Source: Tyto alba
Lineage: Eukaryota; Chordata; Aves; Strigiformes; Tytonidae
Reading direction: 5' to 3'
Assembly: GCF_018691265.1 (NCBI RefSeq)
Contig: NW_024881301.1
Coordinates: forward strand, 8,197,752-8,261,751
DNA length: 64,000 bases
Below the pieces are notes generated by a model that worked only from the letters and a program-made list of their open reading frames with translations, made no database searches and had not been told where the DNA came from. Below, piece by piece: positions 47,201-60,030 of this stretch. The translations under genes were made by a program, and so were the position numbers. Each line of letters begins with the position of its first letter. The stretch's first letter is position 1.

Positions 47201-50200
47201 ATGTCCAGGCACAAAGATTATGCCTGGTCTTCCCTGAGTTACTCCAGGAAATGCAAGGAAATTTGTATATTCAGATAAAAGTGCAGGGGGAGGGCATAAT
47301 AGAAGGCTACAGGGGAGGGGAGAAACTTTATTTTTACTAAAACTGTTAATATTATTATATATTAGTCTACATCCTCCATTTTTACATGGTTTTTGGTTGT
47401 TTTGTTTGTTTGTTTTTCTTTCCCCCACAAAGAAGCACTGTACTTTAGGAGTAACTAACTACATTTTCCTGCATTCAGTTGCTGATAACTGTTGTGGAAA
47501 AGCTGCAGACTTCCAGTCTTAGAGGCACCTGAATAGTTAAAGATTGATTGAACCTATTCAGAGGTAGATTGACAATATTTCTGGCATCCTGAGGCTGGCA
47601 AGCCAATGGAAAGGACCACAGCACAGTGCCAAGCATTAGTTATTTCTACTCTCCACTTAGATTCCTGCAGACTGAGAGGTAGAATAAGAGACATTACAGC
47701 AGCCTTTGTCCATCAGAGGCATCCCAGAAGCAGTGAAATCCTTGCAAAGACTGAATTTTTTTAAAAAAATCTAATTAATTCCTTAATTATGATTAATTGT
47801 TTAACTTAGTTTGCCTATAAATCATAACGCAAGCTCGGGTATTTATCCAGCAGAGACACGCACTTCTTCTTTGACACACCACTGGCACCGAATATCCTGA
47901 TTCAATGGCAAAAGTGTTTTCAATAAAACCCAGAAAAAGAAACTGCAAAAACAAACAAGAGCAATAAAATAATACCCTATGCAGAGGATAAAGAAAAGGC
48001 TAAAGTCAGCATTTTATCTGATAGTCTGTCTTCAGGAAATGCCTGTGAAAACAGTTTTGGAAAGTAATAGCTGATCTGGCTGCAGATATTCCCTGAAATA
48101 AGAAAGGTGAAAAATCCCGGTGCTGTTTTTTTTTTTAAAGGAAACAAAATAGTTCTCACCAGAAGAGAAGAATTCTGCCATCCCACAAAAGGAAGAGTGC
48201 CTTATTAAGGGTAAAGTATTAGAAGATACAAAGCTGCCAGAAGAAGGATTCATATACTTGTAAGAGCAAAAGGAAACAGCTCTGCATGAAAATGAGTGAA
48301 TGGAAAGGGATAGACAAACACAGAGGAGGCCACTGTGGTGATGAAGTGTTTACCTAGCTGGGCTCTCTCTGAATCTCTGAGTGCCATCATCACAGTTTTC
48401 CTCATTCTCAGAATTTTATATGTGCTTTTTTTTTTTTTTTTAATTGACAGGCAATTGCACCCATGAAAATCTGAACCCTGCTCTGCTTTGCTTCATACCT
48501 TCTCTTCTCCACTCGCATGATGGCATATGTTCTGCAGGAGAGAGAAACAGACGGAGAGCTGGCAGGTGTCATACTCCCATTAAAGACAAGAAATGTAGCC
48601 GCAAAGATTTCCCTACTGTTTTAACATCTTGCCTAACCACTCCAGTTAAGCAAGGCACTGTAAGTGTTGCTTCTATGAGCATGCTTCTGTTCTTTCCTCA
48701 CATTCACACTTACTCAAAACATACATGCCTCTTGCAACGTCAGTGGAATTAATCTCACTGTGTCAATACCTTTTTCCGGGGACAGAAGTTGAGGGCAATG
48801 CAGGGAAGCCACACATCTGCAAGGCAAATGATATCCTAAACGTGTCACCAGCGAACAAATGCACAACACATGGGAGCCATGGCAGATGTACTCTCCTGAA
48901 ACCTGGTAGCCACATAAATAACGATCAACCTCACCTTCATCACCCAAAGTCCTGGGGCAACACTACTGCAGGGGCACATTTGATTGGGGGGGAATGCTTC
49001 CCAGACTGACACATAAGTGGGTATCGTCGACTTCAGTTTATGGTTTATTCTCCACTTCTTTAAAGACAGCGGGAGGCTCCTGAGGATGAGGTGTGGAGAG
49101 GTGGCCCCATGCCTGGAGCTGGAGGAGGGGTTCGCAGCGGGGATGGCTGGAGGATGCTGCACCTCCTGGCCTACTTGGCTGAAATGGAAGCTCAAACCTC
49201 TGTGCTTCCCCTCAGTTGTAGTTTATGGTTCTTTGGGAGGAGGGGCTCTCGAGGGGGAATGGAGGAACTGATATTATAAAACAGGCCATAAGTCAAATGT
49301 TAGCTTTTCTGGCCAACGTGAGTATTTGTAGAAGCAGCTTCCAGATTGCCCAGACTGTTGGGCGGTGGGATGGCTCTTATTGAACTGGGCAATACTAGGA
49401 TCAGGCAAGCAGCGTAGTGAAGCAGGAGATCAGACACATGACAGAGAATATTAGGGTTGGGATCAGAGGGGGTCAGACTAAGATGGGTGTTTGCGGGGCT
49501 GTAGAAGCATTTTAGCCAGCTGTGACTAGCTGCCAGTCATCGTCATTTGTAACTACTGGGTCGCAGGTGAGGGAACCTGGAGCAGTGCTCAATAGCTTTG
49601 GGGAAAAAAAAAGACAATCAGTAGGATCCTTATACCTGAGCCCCTGAAAGTGTCTGGTATATTAAATAATAGTAAACTCAGGTACTGGATGCAGCATGCC
49701 TGGAAATCGTACGATAGAAATTAAGTGGCAGCCTGCCATCCAAGCCAGCCTCTGCAGAGTCCACGTCTTCCTCACATCTAGTGCCAGAATCAATCAGCCG
49801 ATCCTGATCAGATATAGCTGTTCCTGGCATGGAAATGGGAAGGAAACCATCCCAAACAATAACAGCAAAATTAGTATCTCTTTAGAAACTGCCTAAGCAA
49901 ACAGACACAATAACCTAATCCAACCAAAAATAAAAAATGATGCCTCTGAACAGCAGCAAGTGGAAGATAAGAACTAGTCTTTTATCAAGTACAGAGTCCT
50001 CCTGGACAGAAGAAAAAACAAGTGGAAGATCAAATGGATTGTGGGTCAAGTAAAGCACTAGGCAGAGAGGTTTGAAGCCAAACCACAGGACACATTTGTC
50101 AAGCTCTTAAAAAAATAGAAATGCAGGATCAAAGCAGAAGCACTTTGCAAATATTAACATTTGTCACCTACTTTTACTTTTGATGTACTTCATTTTGAAG

Positions 50201-53200
50201 ACATTTCTCCCTTTTCTCTTTTTTTTTAAAAAAAACAGGATAACCTAATCTTTCAGTACACACACTTGCCTCCTTCAAAAGAAACACAATGACAATATTA
50301 CTGAAACATGGAAGACTTTAATAAGAACAGATTAAAAGAACCAACATATGGAAAACAAATAATAAAAATATATTAAGCAGCAGTCCGGAGAAATGTTGTT
50401 GACACTGTTGTCAAATGTTCTAATATAAAGGTTTTGGTAGTTTTCCCAACAAAATATAAATGAAACAATAACTCTTTGTATTCCCTCACATTTGAGTGGA
50501 GGAAGAGCATTCCTGTAGTGCTTGAGTCAGCAACAACATAATTAAAGAAAATCACATTAGCACCAAATGGATCACATTATTTACTGATGTGTATGCGTGG
50601 GTTTGGAGATGCTACTTCATTGATTAACAGGATCGAACTATGGATTAAAAAAGTGAGATAAAAAAAAAAGCTTGAAAACTTTTTCTGGAGCATTTTAAGC
50701 TGTGTGTTTGCCCCTGCTACACCAGCTCTGCAGCTCATGTCCTTCAGACAAAGACAGTGAGATGAGTCCCAACTCAATGGTGGGCTGATAGTCCTGCAAG
50801 ACTGGGTGGCAGTTTTGTTTTCTTCCTCCCTTCAGTCAGAAGGTTTTCGCGTCTCCACTGACACCCCAAGCTGCAGGACTGTAGGGGGAAGCAGCATTCG
50901 AGGACCTTCAGCATGCATTGAGAGCAACCTTCTGCACGCTGAGAGATTTACAGCTCTGCAGCCGAGGTATTGCTTTGCACAGTGCAAGATACATAACAAC
51001 AACAATACCTCAGGCTGAATTTAGGAAATTCGGTAATTGTCAAGTGTGGTAAATCATCTTTAAAGCAAACACTTTTAAAAGCAGAGAGATAAAGTTCATT
51101 CCCCCGCGACAAGGCAGTAGTGAGGAATACAGCAAGGCTGTGGGCAGGTTTTCAAAGCAGCCCAGTCACGTTGGGCGAGATACTGCCGCCTGCTCCTGAC
51201 GGGATTTCTGAGACTGCTGGCACCAGGGTGACAGGCCAGTAATCGTTAACAGGGGAAGTCTGTCTGGTGCCTGCTCTTTGTTCCAGCCCCACTTTCATAT
51301 TTGAGAACCCTTATGGTATACCTTCTATTCACAGCAGCGTTTTAGCCTGTCGCAAGTGTGGCCCCAGTGATTATAGTTAGGCAAATACAGTAAGAACCCA
51401 CACATGCTTGAGCCCTTCAAAGTATCTTTTTTTTTTTTCCTCAGTTTCCACTTGTTAATATTTGACTGAGTCTGTAGTTTGAACAAGTACTTCCCAAATA
51501 TATTTCAGCTTTCAAAAAAAAAAAAGAGAAAAGCCACCGAACTTTTACGGAGCTCAGAGCATTTATGGCTGAAACTTGTTCTGCAGGTTCAGCCATCTGT
51601 CCTGCCTGTTCTTGCACAACTGTACTCTTGTAAAATGCATTTGGTCATCTTATTGGGGAACTTGCAATGCCCCAGGCACCATGTTTGGTTCCTGGATATC
51701 TCACGAGGATGACTTCTTGGAAACAGTAAAAATAAGGAAGATGCTAGGAAGATGTGGCTCGAAATGCTTACAGCTGCAAGGGGGAAGTAGGGATTGAAAT
51801 GCAGATAACTGTCTCTCAAGGGATCCACCTGAAGGAAGAACATACCCAAAATGAGGGACTGTGGTCATCTCCATAGAAAAATTATGATGGGACACATGCT
51901 TCTGACTACATTAAAGTGAATTGTGGTACCAGTAGGAACATCAGAGCTGGACCAGCGTGATTATTACTCAGATTACCAAGTGCAGTGATTACCATTACTA
52001 TTATCCACATAAAAGAGCTTGTCAAAAGGATCCATTCTTGCTATTCACCGTTGGGGAAATGTAACCTGTATTTCACAGAAGTTGAAATAAACAGAGTCCC
52101 ATCAACTCCAGTACCTGTTCTTCTGAGCACTTCATGAAGGTCTATGCAGTCTTAGCGCAGGTGATGCGATGTGAAGTTACACAAAGGCTTCTTCATTCTG
52201 CTTCTGGCAATCTAAACCATTTTAAAGAGGATATCAATTATGCCATTCTGATGGAAGTTACAACAATTGATCTTATGTGAACCTGTTCATCTGTTTTAAA
52301 TCTTCTTAATCCTATGCCGGGACAAATGTGAAATCAGAGAATTTTACATACCTAGCTTCTTTTTTCAGCCGTGCATATATACTGGTCCTGGATTTTGTAT
52401 TTCTGTACACAAGAGTATTCCATGTATGGTGATATTGTTTGTACACCAAGATGAGGAAACAAGGACACTGCAATAATAACAAGGAAGCCCATTTTCCCTT
52501 TGAAGAAAAGGTCTTTGTTTTTTTAAGGCTTTATGATGGATGTAAACAACTGTGTGTTCTTAGAAACAATAGGTATTTTTTAACATGCCAATATAGCATT
52601 ATTGTAATAACCTTCAGCAAACCTGAAAGGCTTTCGCATGAGCAAAGAAGGAGATTGTGGGGTTCATCTCAAAGCTTGTCTAGTTAAACAGATGTACAGG
52701 AATTGAGAAAATAGGGTGGAAACTGCACTGCATGATAGCAGTTCCACTTTCATTATGCCTTGCTTGTAACTGGAACAAAGTTATTATAGGTGAAGCTCTG
52801 GTCTGCTATGGTAATCAAAAAAGTCTGATCTCACCTGGTCACAGGGGGGAAAAAAAGTGTTGGGAAGGCTGAAAAAGGGAGAGAATGTTTTCCTAACAGG
52901 TTGACTTTCAATAAATACATAATTAAGGTTAATAACATTTATTAGAGGTGCAGAATAAGTGTTGGAATCGAGTAAATTTTTTTTACCAGATCTGTCTCAC
53001 TTTATCGTAAGAAACCTCAGAATCAAAGAAACCCCTGAATCGAAGAACAAAAATTAAAAACCACTGCTGTCCTGCCTGATGCTGTTTCAGTGCTGATGAA
53101 ACCATACCATCACAGTCTACCCCTTGCAGATGTCCTGGGTGAAGTCCCAGTTCTGTTGCGCTGGGTTTTACATGGACACTTAAATGTCAGATTTTCCATT

Positions 53201-54800
53201 GGTTTCTTCCCATTCTTCTCTAAGGAGCTGTGTCTCCACCTCTGGCATTTCCTGGACTGTAGATGTTAATGCAACATCTCCATCACCTCTCCTCTGTTAG
53301 CCCTTTTTCCACGTGTCATTTTACCTTCATAGGTGTTTGTTCCACTGTATCTTCTAATCTTCTTCTAATTTTCCACTGGGAAATCACAGTTGGAGCTGTC
53401 TTGTCATTTTCTCCCTGGAAGACATCACTTTTGCTGAGGCACATGAAAAGATCACAGCTTTTCTTTCAGTAATAACATCTCACCAGCTCAAGCAGGTAAG
53501 CAGAGGCAACCTGTCCGCTCTTGTCTATAGAGTCTATGGCTGCTGCCAAACACCCCTCTTCATAGCACTTCTTCCTCCTGGAAATGCAGCCATGGAGCAG
53601 TTCACATTTTCAAAGTGTAAATCAGGCTCATATCCTGGATGCAAATGGTACAGTTAGAGTACGGTCTGTTTAAATCAGCTCAGAAAGTGAAAACCAAATA
53701 ATGAATGAGCACAGAAAATTAGCTTGGCAAAACTCCACTGCGATGATTTGTTTTCCGGAGTGCAGCTGATTCACAGATTTGAGGCCTCCATTGGTGCTGT
53801 CTAGGTTTAAAGCAAGATATTTCAACAAAAATTATAGCTGAAGAGCAGTTCTGCTGATGCAGGAAATGTTGTGAGGGTGACAGTGAACACTTGAGGTATG
53901 TGCAAGAGGGGTATAACCCAACCAGTACTGTTACATCTCTGCACGAAGCAGCCAAGCCAGCGGAGTTCCTGAATTTACTGGCTTTCCAGACCCCTGCCCT
54001 GCCCACAGCCCCACAATCACCCCACTACCCCAAACCCCAGAAGTGGGTTTAGCCAGATTCCTGTAAATTCCCACCAAAAAAGGCACTCTCTGGCTGGAAC
54101 GGGCATGAGGAGGCTTGGCTGACCCTGCGTAGCTTCCAGCTACCCACCACCGAAACCATTCCTTTCCACGGGGGCAAGCTGATACCCCAAATAGTTTTGG
54201 GTGCTGGGGTCGCATTTGCTGCTCAGCCTGGCCCACAAAGGGTGAGGACCAGAGCATCTGATTTTAAAGTGGCCTTTTTTTACCCAGCGGCTTTGCTTGT
54301 CATCATTACTGCTCGCTAGCGGGATGGCTGCTGCGAGCCAGGGCACCGGTGACTGTGTGCAGACCCTGCGACAGGTCCCTCACTGCTGCCACACCAAAGA
54401 GGGCACAGGAAAGCCTTCAAGAGCTAAACTATACATAACAGCCCTCGGAGGAAACAAATGCTAAACAAACCGCTTCTTCGGGCTTGCTGCCGTTTTTCTT
54501 ACACTGATAATAAAGGGAGAACAAGATCTCCGTGTGCTCGCTTCTATCTGCTTTCCACACCAAACGTTTAACATCCATCACATTCCTGAGAAAGGAACCA
54601 GCAGTTCTCAGAGAGATTGACCTGCATGCGTAGGTAGGTCGTAATGGAAGTTCTATCCCTTAATAAACTGGAAAGTGACTCTTTTTTTGAAGACAGAGGC
54701 ATCAATAGCTGACATCAAGTGGAATACCCGATGGCATGCCTGCCAGCTGTGGGAACCTGCCCACAAGCATTTAGGAGCTCTCCAGGATGGATCTTTCGTT

Positions 54801-54859
54801 GTTTTGTTGTTGTTGTTGTTTGGTTGGTTGGTTGGTTTGGTTTGTTTTTTTTTTTTTTT
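54801..54859. repeat. (GTT)n/(GGTT)n microsatellite followed by a T run
   Basis: GTT units, then four GGTT units, then GGTTTG and a T-rich run. Confidence 0.85.
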
Positions 54860-57800
54860 ACTGCAGCATGGAAATAGACAATGGAGATTTAAACTATCTT
54901 AAGACACAACAAAGTGCCCATCAGAGATTATATCAGCAGTACAACCCTATTAATTTCAGTGTCCTGAACATAAGGATTTATACCCACCATGTCTATTCAA
55001 AAAGCAAAACCAAAGCACAATGCGAACTCAAAAGGATAGATTGTGTCCTCACTTCAACTCCTATACAGTAATTAGGTCATCTGGCTTATGGACATGATGA
55101 AGGGGGATGATCTGTCTTTTAGATGATGTGGCATATTGGCTAGGAAAGCACTATGGATGTTTACTAACAGATTCCTCACAAATAAAAAATGGGGAAAAGG
55201 CTTCATTAAATTTTTAAGCTTTCAAAATTAAGATGACAAATGCAAACCATTATTTCATGATGTAAAGAATGAAAAGAGAGAGCTCTTTGACCATGGGAAG
55301 AAAGATGGCTTTGTTTCTGGCACACTTGAACTCTAGAAGTTATGAAGCAACAGAATGGCAGGTGATATTTCAAACTATTAATTTACCTGGGTCTACGGAA
55401 AGAGAAGTTAAAAAGTTCTGCCACAATATTTGCATGAGCAGAAATACCAATAGTTGTCAAACCATCCTCAGGAAGCTGGGGGAGGCTTTAAGAAGAAGAG
55501 CTTCGACAGGACAAAAATTGGAAGGAGACACGCTCAAATTACCCAGAAATGACTTGGCTGCAAGAGGGGCTAGTCAGAAATGTAAATTCAGAGTTAAAGG
55601 CATAAGATTTTCAAAGTGGCATCATGACGCCTTGCACAACACTGCCTGGACCCCTGTGACATGCAGATTTTAGTGGTGCAAAATGAGCAGTGCATGGGGA
55701 ACCCTCTGCAATGAGGCGATACAGAGGTGGGTGTTGCAGAAAGCCCTGTCCTGACGCGGGGACGTCCCTGCTGAGTGGACAGGGGGCAGGAACGCTCAGG
55801 GGCAGCCGGCAAACGTGCACAGCACCGGCCCACCTGGGCAAACAGGGCCTGACCCGCACCCTGCCTGCCACCCAGCACCCGCACAGAGAGGTATTGGGGG
55901 GTTAGGAGAGGTTTTTTGTCTTTTTCTTAGTAAAAAAGAAAACACTGCACATTTTTAGTTTTTTGGTTTTTTTTTGTTTTTTTTTTTTCTTGCTTCACTC
56001 TCCAGCCCTGGCTACTTTCATGCTACAAGTTCTTCCTCTTTATACCATCTCCACGACTTTCTTTTTCTCACAAACAGAAGTGGAAAAAATTAAAGAAATA
56101 GAAGGGAGCAGGGAAAGGTGATAAATTAAAAGTGAGAAAAAACCCATCAAAACCCCTCTATTTTTCAGTGTCAGATTTACTAGCATAGAAAAATGTTTGG
56201 GGAATAATAGAGATTTCTCCAATCATTTTTTTTTTCTGAAGATATTCTGAAGTTTCTTTTTCTCTTTATTTTCATTTTCAAATTTTCAGCCTGGCTGTTT
56301 CCTATATCTGCAAAGTAGCATTGGAAAGACCCAATAGCTACTAAGGGCCTGTGAAACCAAACTCACAGCCCTGAGTCTTAAAATCCTCAGGACAGCATTC
56401 AGCAATGCAAAGCATGAGACTATTACTTCTTATATTTGCACATCATCATCACCTAATTGAAACTGTAGCTGAAGGAGGGGGAGGGAAAACCACAGAGCTG
56501 ACTTCATGTGGTTACCAGAGAACATTTTTAATTGCCTTTATGTGGATAATACTATTTTTTCATTAATGCTTCCAGGACAGATTAAGGGGACGGCTCGACA
56601 CTGTACGCGCCATTCACACAGCGTGGCATGTTGGTGGCATGAACAGACGTTTGGGTAGGTTTGGGGTTTTTTTTTTTTGCAAGTGCTTCACTTTTTTTCC
56701 AATAGACGTGGGCAAAGTTTTGTGTAATTTTCCACCGACCTTGATTATGCAATTGTGTATGACTGCTGCCCTCGACAACATCAAAGATGCCACTCTTGTT
56801 ATCAGGTGGCCAGCAGCTCTGGCCAAGCGAGGGACACCCTGAGGGCACCCAGCAGTGCCAGGGGCAGATGGCCCTCCAGCCTGCCTTGATTAATGAGCTT
56901 CTCCTGGGGAAGCTCTTATTCCTCCCCCTCCAATTTTCTGAGGAGGGTAGGTGACAGTCATAGAATGCACAGAGGCATCATCAGGTAGATGATGATAAAC
57001 CACAAAGAAACTGAATATTTATTTCCCCTTCTAAATAGAGAGAAGATGGTCCCAACCCGGCAACAGCACATGCTTAGCTCCACCCAGGGGCTCAAACTCC
57101 ACTGAAGTCAAACGGTTAAATTCAGCCCTCTGAAGTCAGCAAGGGCAGCCCTTCATCTCAGTAGGGCTAGTTCCTCCTCCCAGTGCTAAGTGCTTTGATG
57201 AATCACGATGTAACACCCAAAGGAGGTGCAAAGCATCATCTCTTCCAGGGGCCATCCCTGATGCAGGCACAACTCTTTTGAGTGAGGCTGGAGCGGGGGC
57301 CAAGGCATGGCCCTTCCACCCTTCCTCCTACAGACCATCCCGAGTATCAGTGGGAAACACCGCCTGAATGAAGTCTCTGCTCCTCTCCACAGCCTGGACA
57401 TGAGCAGACAGCAAAGGGTGATGGCCCTGCAGAGGCAATGGGGAGAATGAAGCAGAAATAGCATTCCCTGGGCCTCTCTTTGCCGAGGGAGTCCCTGATC
57501 TTGCTCAATAAACCTCCCCGCCAACCTCACAGGTACAAGGAAACCAACTACAGACCCAAAGTGCAAAAATGTGGCTAACATTATCCCCAAACCCTCCCAT
57601 CACAGCCAGATTCTCTTTCAGCGTTACCATAATTTATCCCTCCCCCCAAAAACAGATGAAAGCCACTTACACCCGACGTTTCAGGTGGTTGAATATTAGT
57701 TATTTTTCCAGGTAGGACCTGGAAAACCAACCTATGAGAGGTTTCTACCTGCTCCTCTTTGAATACTCTTCTCTTTTTGGTCCCTTTTCGACAATTGCTT

Positions 57801-57986
57801 TTCTCTGCAAGCCTGGGAGGGAGGTTTTAGCAACCAGGTGATCTGTCTACCAAGTGCTCTTGACACAGTGAGGCAGAGGAATGAAAATTGCCCATTAATC
57901 CCTGGTTTTCAGAATTATTTTGCATCACATTTCCTGCAATACTGGGTAAGAATTTTCTGATCAAAGCAAGTCCTTTCCAAAGCATC

Positions 57987-57996
<10 letters not shown>

Positions 57997-58026
<30 letters not shown>
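57997..58026. repeat. T30 homopolymer
   Basis: An uninterrupted run of about 30 T, preceded by shorter T runs. It gives a spurious poly-Lys frame on the minus strand. Confidence 0.85.
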
Positions 58027-58030
<4 letters not shown>

Positions 58031-58989
58031 AAAAAAAGCAGAAAATTGAGTGAAAAATAAGGAGGAAGAAAAAGAAAAGATAAGCTCTGGTCAATCAAGC
58101 CCCAGGTCTCTTGTCTCCAGTTTGTGATATGTTTTATGATCTCAGACACAACAGATTGTGAGCCTGCAATGTTTGGAAATAGTAGATGATTAAACCTTCT
58201 GGCCAGGTGTAAATGCAACCTTTGTCTTCTGATGACTGTGTGAGAATTACCTTCCTTCTCAAAGTCCCCTGCTGGCCCTGCTCTCTTCACTGTTACAAAT
58301 ATCCCCTGCTTGGAGCTGCAACCACAGTGTGCTTCCACTTTATTTCTTTTCTATCCAGGCACCAATGCAATCCATATCACTCCAACTGTCCTGAGATATA
58401 ACAAAAAAAAAAAAAAAATCTGAGCAAGATACCAAAAATTTGAAAGAACATGGCCTGTGAGTTTTTCTACTGCTTCTCCTGGGGGATTTTGTACCAGGTA
58501 AATAATAAAAAATGTGTAATGATTGACTAGGCTTTTAAGCCTCAGCTGAAGGTAAGTTTGCCTTGCTGTTCCAGTTAAATATTCTCACTAGCCCCCTTCT
58601 CTTTCTCCAGTTGATCATGCCACAAAGCCCCCTTCAGCCTGATTCATTCTTTATTCTTTAGAAATTTGGGCAACAGTCAAATCTGACCTTTAGAGTCATA
58701 AACAAATTAAATTGTTTCACAACCAAATAATACAAAACAATATTGAATAGCTAGACTTCCGCTGAGTTTCCTCTTAAAGAGAAAGAAGCCCCGAAACAGC
58801 ACAGACATGGGAGATAGAGGAAGATAGGTGGAGGACAAGGCGTGCTGATACTCTGCATGGCAACGAGATGGTGAAGCACCGGGGTCTGGCTCCAGACTGA
58901 CAGGTATCGGCACTTTGGAAGATGCTGTGAGAAGTGTTTATTAATTATTTACCTTTCTGGGAGCGGAGTGCTCCCCAAAAGGCATACCC

Positions 58990-60030
58990 CACTGCAAGCC
59001 TGTTGCTGCAGAGTCACCGGTGCCAGCAGCACCCTGCGCTCTGGCGACGGTTCAAGGTGAAACCCAAAGGTGGCCGAAGTGGCCTTGGTGCCGCCGGGTT
59101 GGAAACCGTTTCTCCTCTCCCCTCTGTTTGCCTGAACTTTGGCTGCGTGCGGCCCGGCCTCCCTGCACCCGCTGCTGCCACACGCGGTCCCGCTGACACG
59201 GGCGAGGGGCAGGGCGGTGTCACCCGCCGAGGGCTCTGCGGGGACATCCTTGGGCGCAGGGCTGTTCCCTTCCCCTCGGCTTGGGTGCGTGCCTGGAGGC
59301 TGCCAGCCGGGGAGGTGGCGAGCCGTGAGCCCTCTTTGGCGAGATGTGGTGGGGTTCAGCACATTTGTGGAGTGTTGCTGGAATGTGAAGCATCTGGGGC
59401 AGATGTGGAGACGTGATAAGGCTCCTTGTTGTCCTTAAAAACACTATGAAGTGGCCAGGTAGGGATTCCCCTGGAAAAGGGGGATTCCCTGCCTGGCACC
59501 CAGCTGGGTCCAGTTGCCATCGACGCTCTGGGACCATAGAATGAATCCCAGCCTCGGGCCCCTGGGGAGATCCCCAGTGCCCCCCCCTCTGCTGTGGGTG
59601 GCAGGGTGACACCTGGGCACCTGCTCACCCCATCCCCTTTGCAAGGGGACACCCCAGCTGGGGACAGGACACCCCTCCTCCCTCGCCTGCGCAGTCAGTG
59701 ATGCAGTTTTTGCATAAAAGCACCAGACAGGGAAAGAAACAGAACAATAAACCAGCCAGCTGCGCGGCCTAGCAGCTCTATTGGGAACTTGCTCCTGCGC
59801 CGTGGCCAGCCCCTTGGCACGACGCCGGCCCATCCGCAGGGCACCAGCACCGGGAGCCCCCAGGGACGGTGTGTTTCTGTGCCACGCCAGCACTGAGCCT
59901 GGGGAAATTCACTGTCCTGGGCCCAGCTGCACGGGGCAGCTGCGGGCGGGAGAAGGGGTCGCGGGCTGGGCGCCAGGGACACGCGCCGCGCCGGTACGAC
60001 CCGCGCTTAAACAGCGACGCTCTGACAACG
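58990..60030. other. Isolated GC/CpG-rich island, no supported coding gene
   Basis: About 1 kb with clearly more CpG than its neighbours, densest at 59.14-59.26 and 59.76-60.03 kb (GCGCCGCGCCGG near 59980). All frames are broken or compositional, and I recognise no protein. It could be the promoter of a noncoding RNA or an orphan CpG island at a distal enhancer. The flanks are AT-rich on both sides. Confidence 0.4.

Larger units (their letters stand above)
43000..58930. other. Intergenic DNA, no supported gene
   Basis: Mostly AT-rich. Overlapping minus-strand open frames occur at 45327-45094, 45006-44518 and 44828-44361 without recognisable domains. A plus-strand frame of 134 codons is at 55269-55673. 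Simple repeats lie at 44236-44290, 54801-54859 and 57997-58026. TAAT-rich, repeat-poor stretches lie near 46.86-46.95 and 47.76-47.90 kb. Confidence 0.5.

Noticed and set aside
55269..55673. Plus-strand frame of 134 codons rich in Lys/Arg
   Set aside because: No family resemblance, polyadenylation context or neighbouring exon. Consistent with chance in a 64-kb window.
56955..56970. TCATAGAAT-like string resembling the CR1 3' end
   Set aside because: A single short match without tandem copies or an adjacent CR1 body; insufficient to call a repeat.
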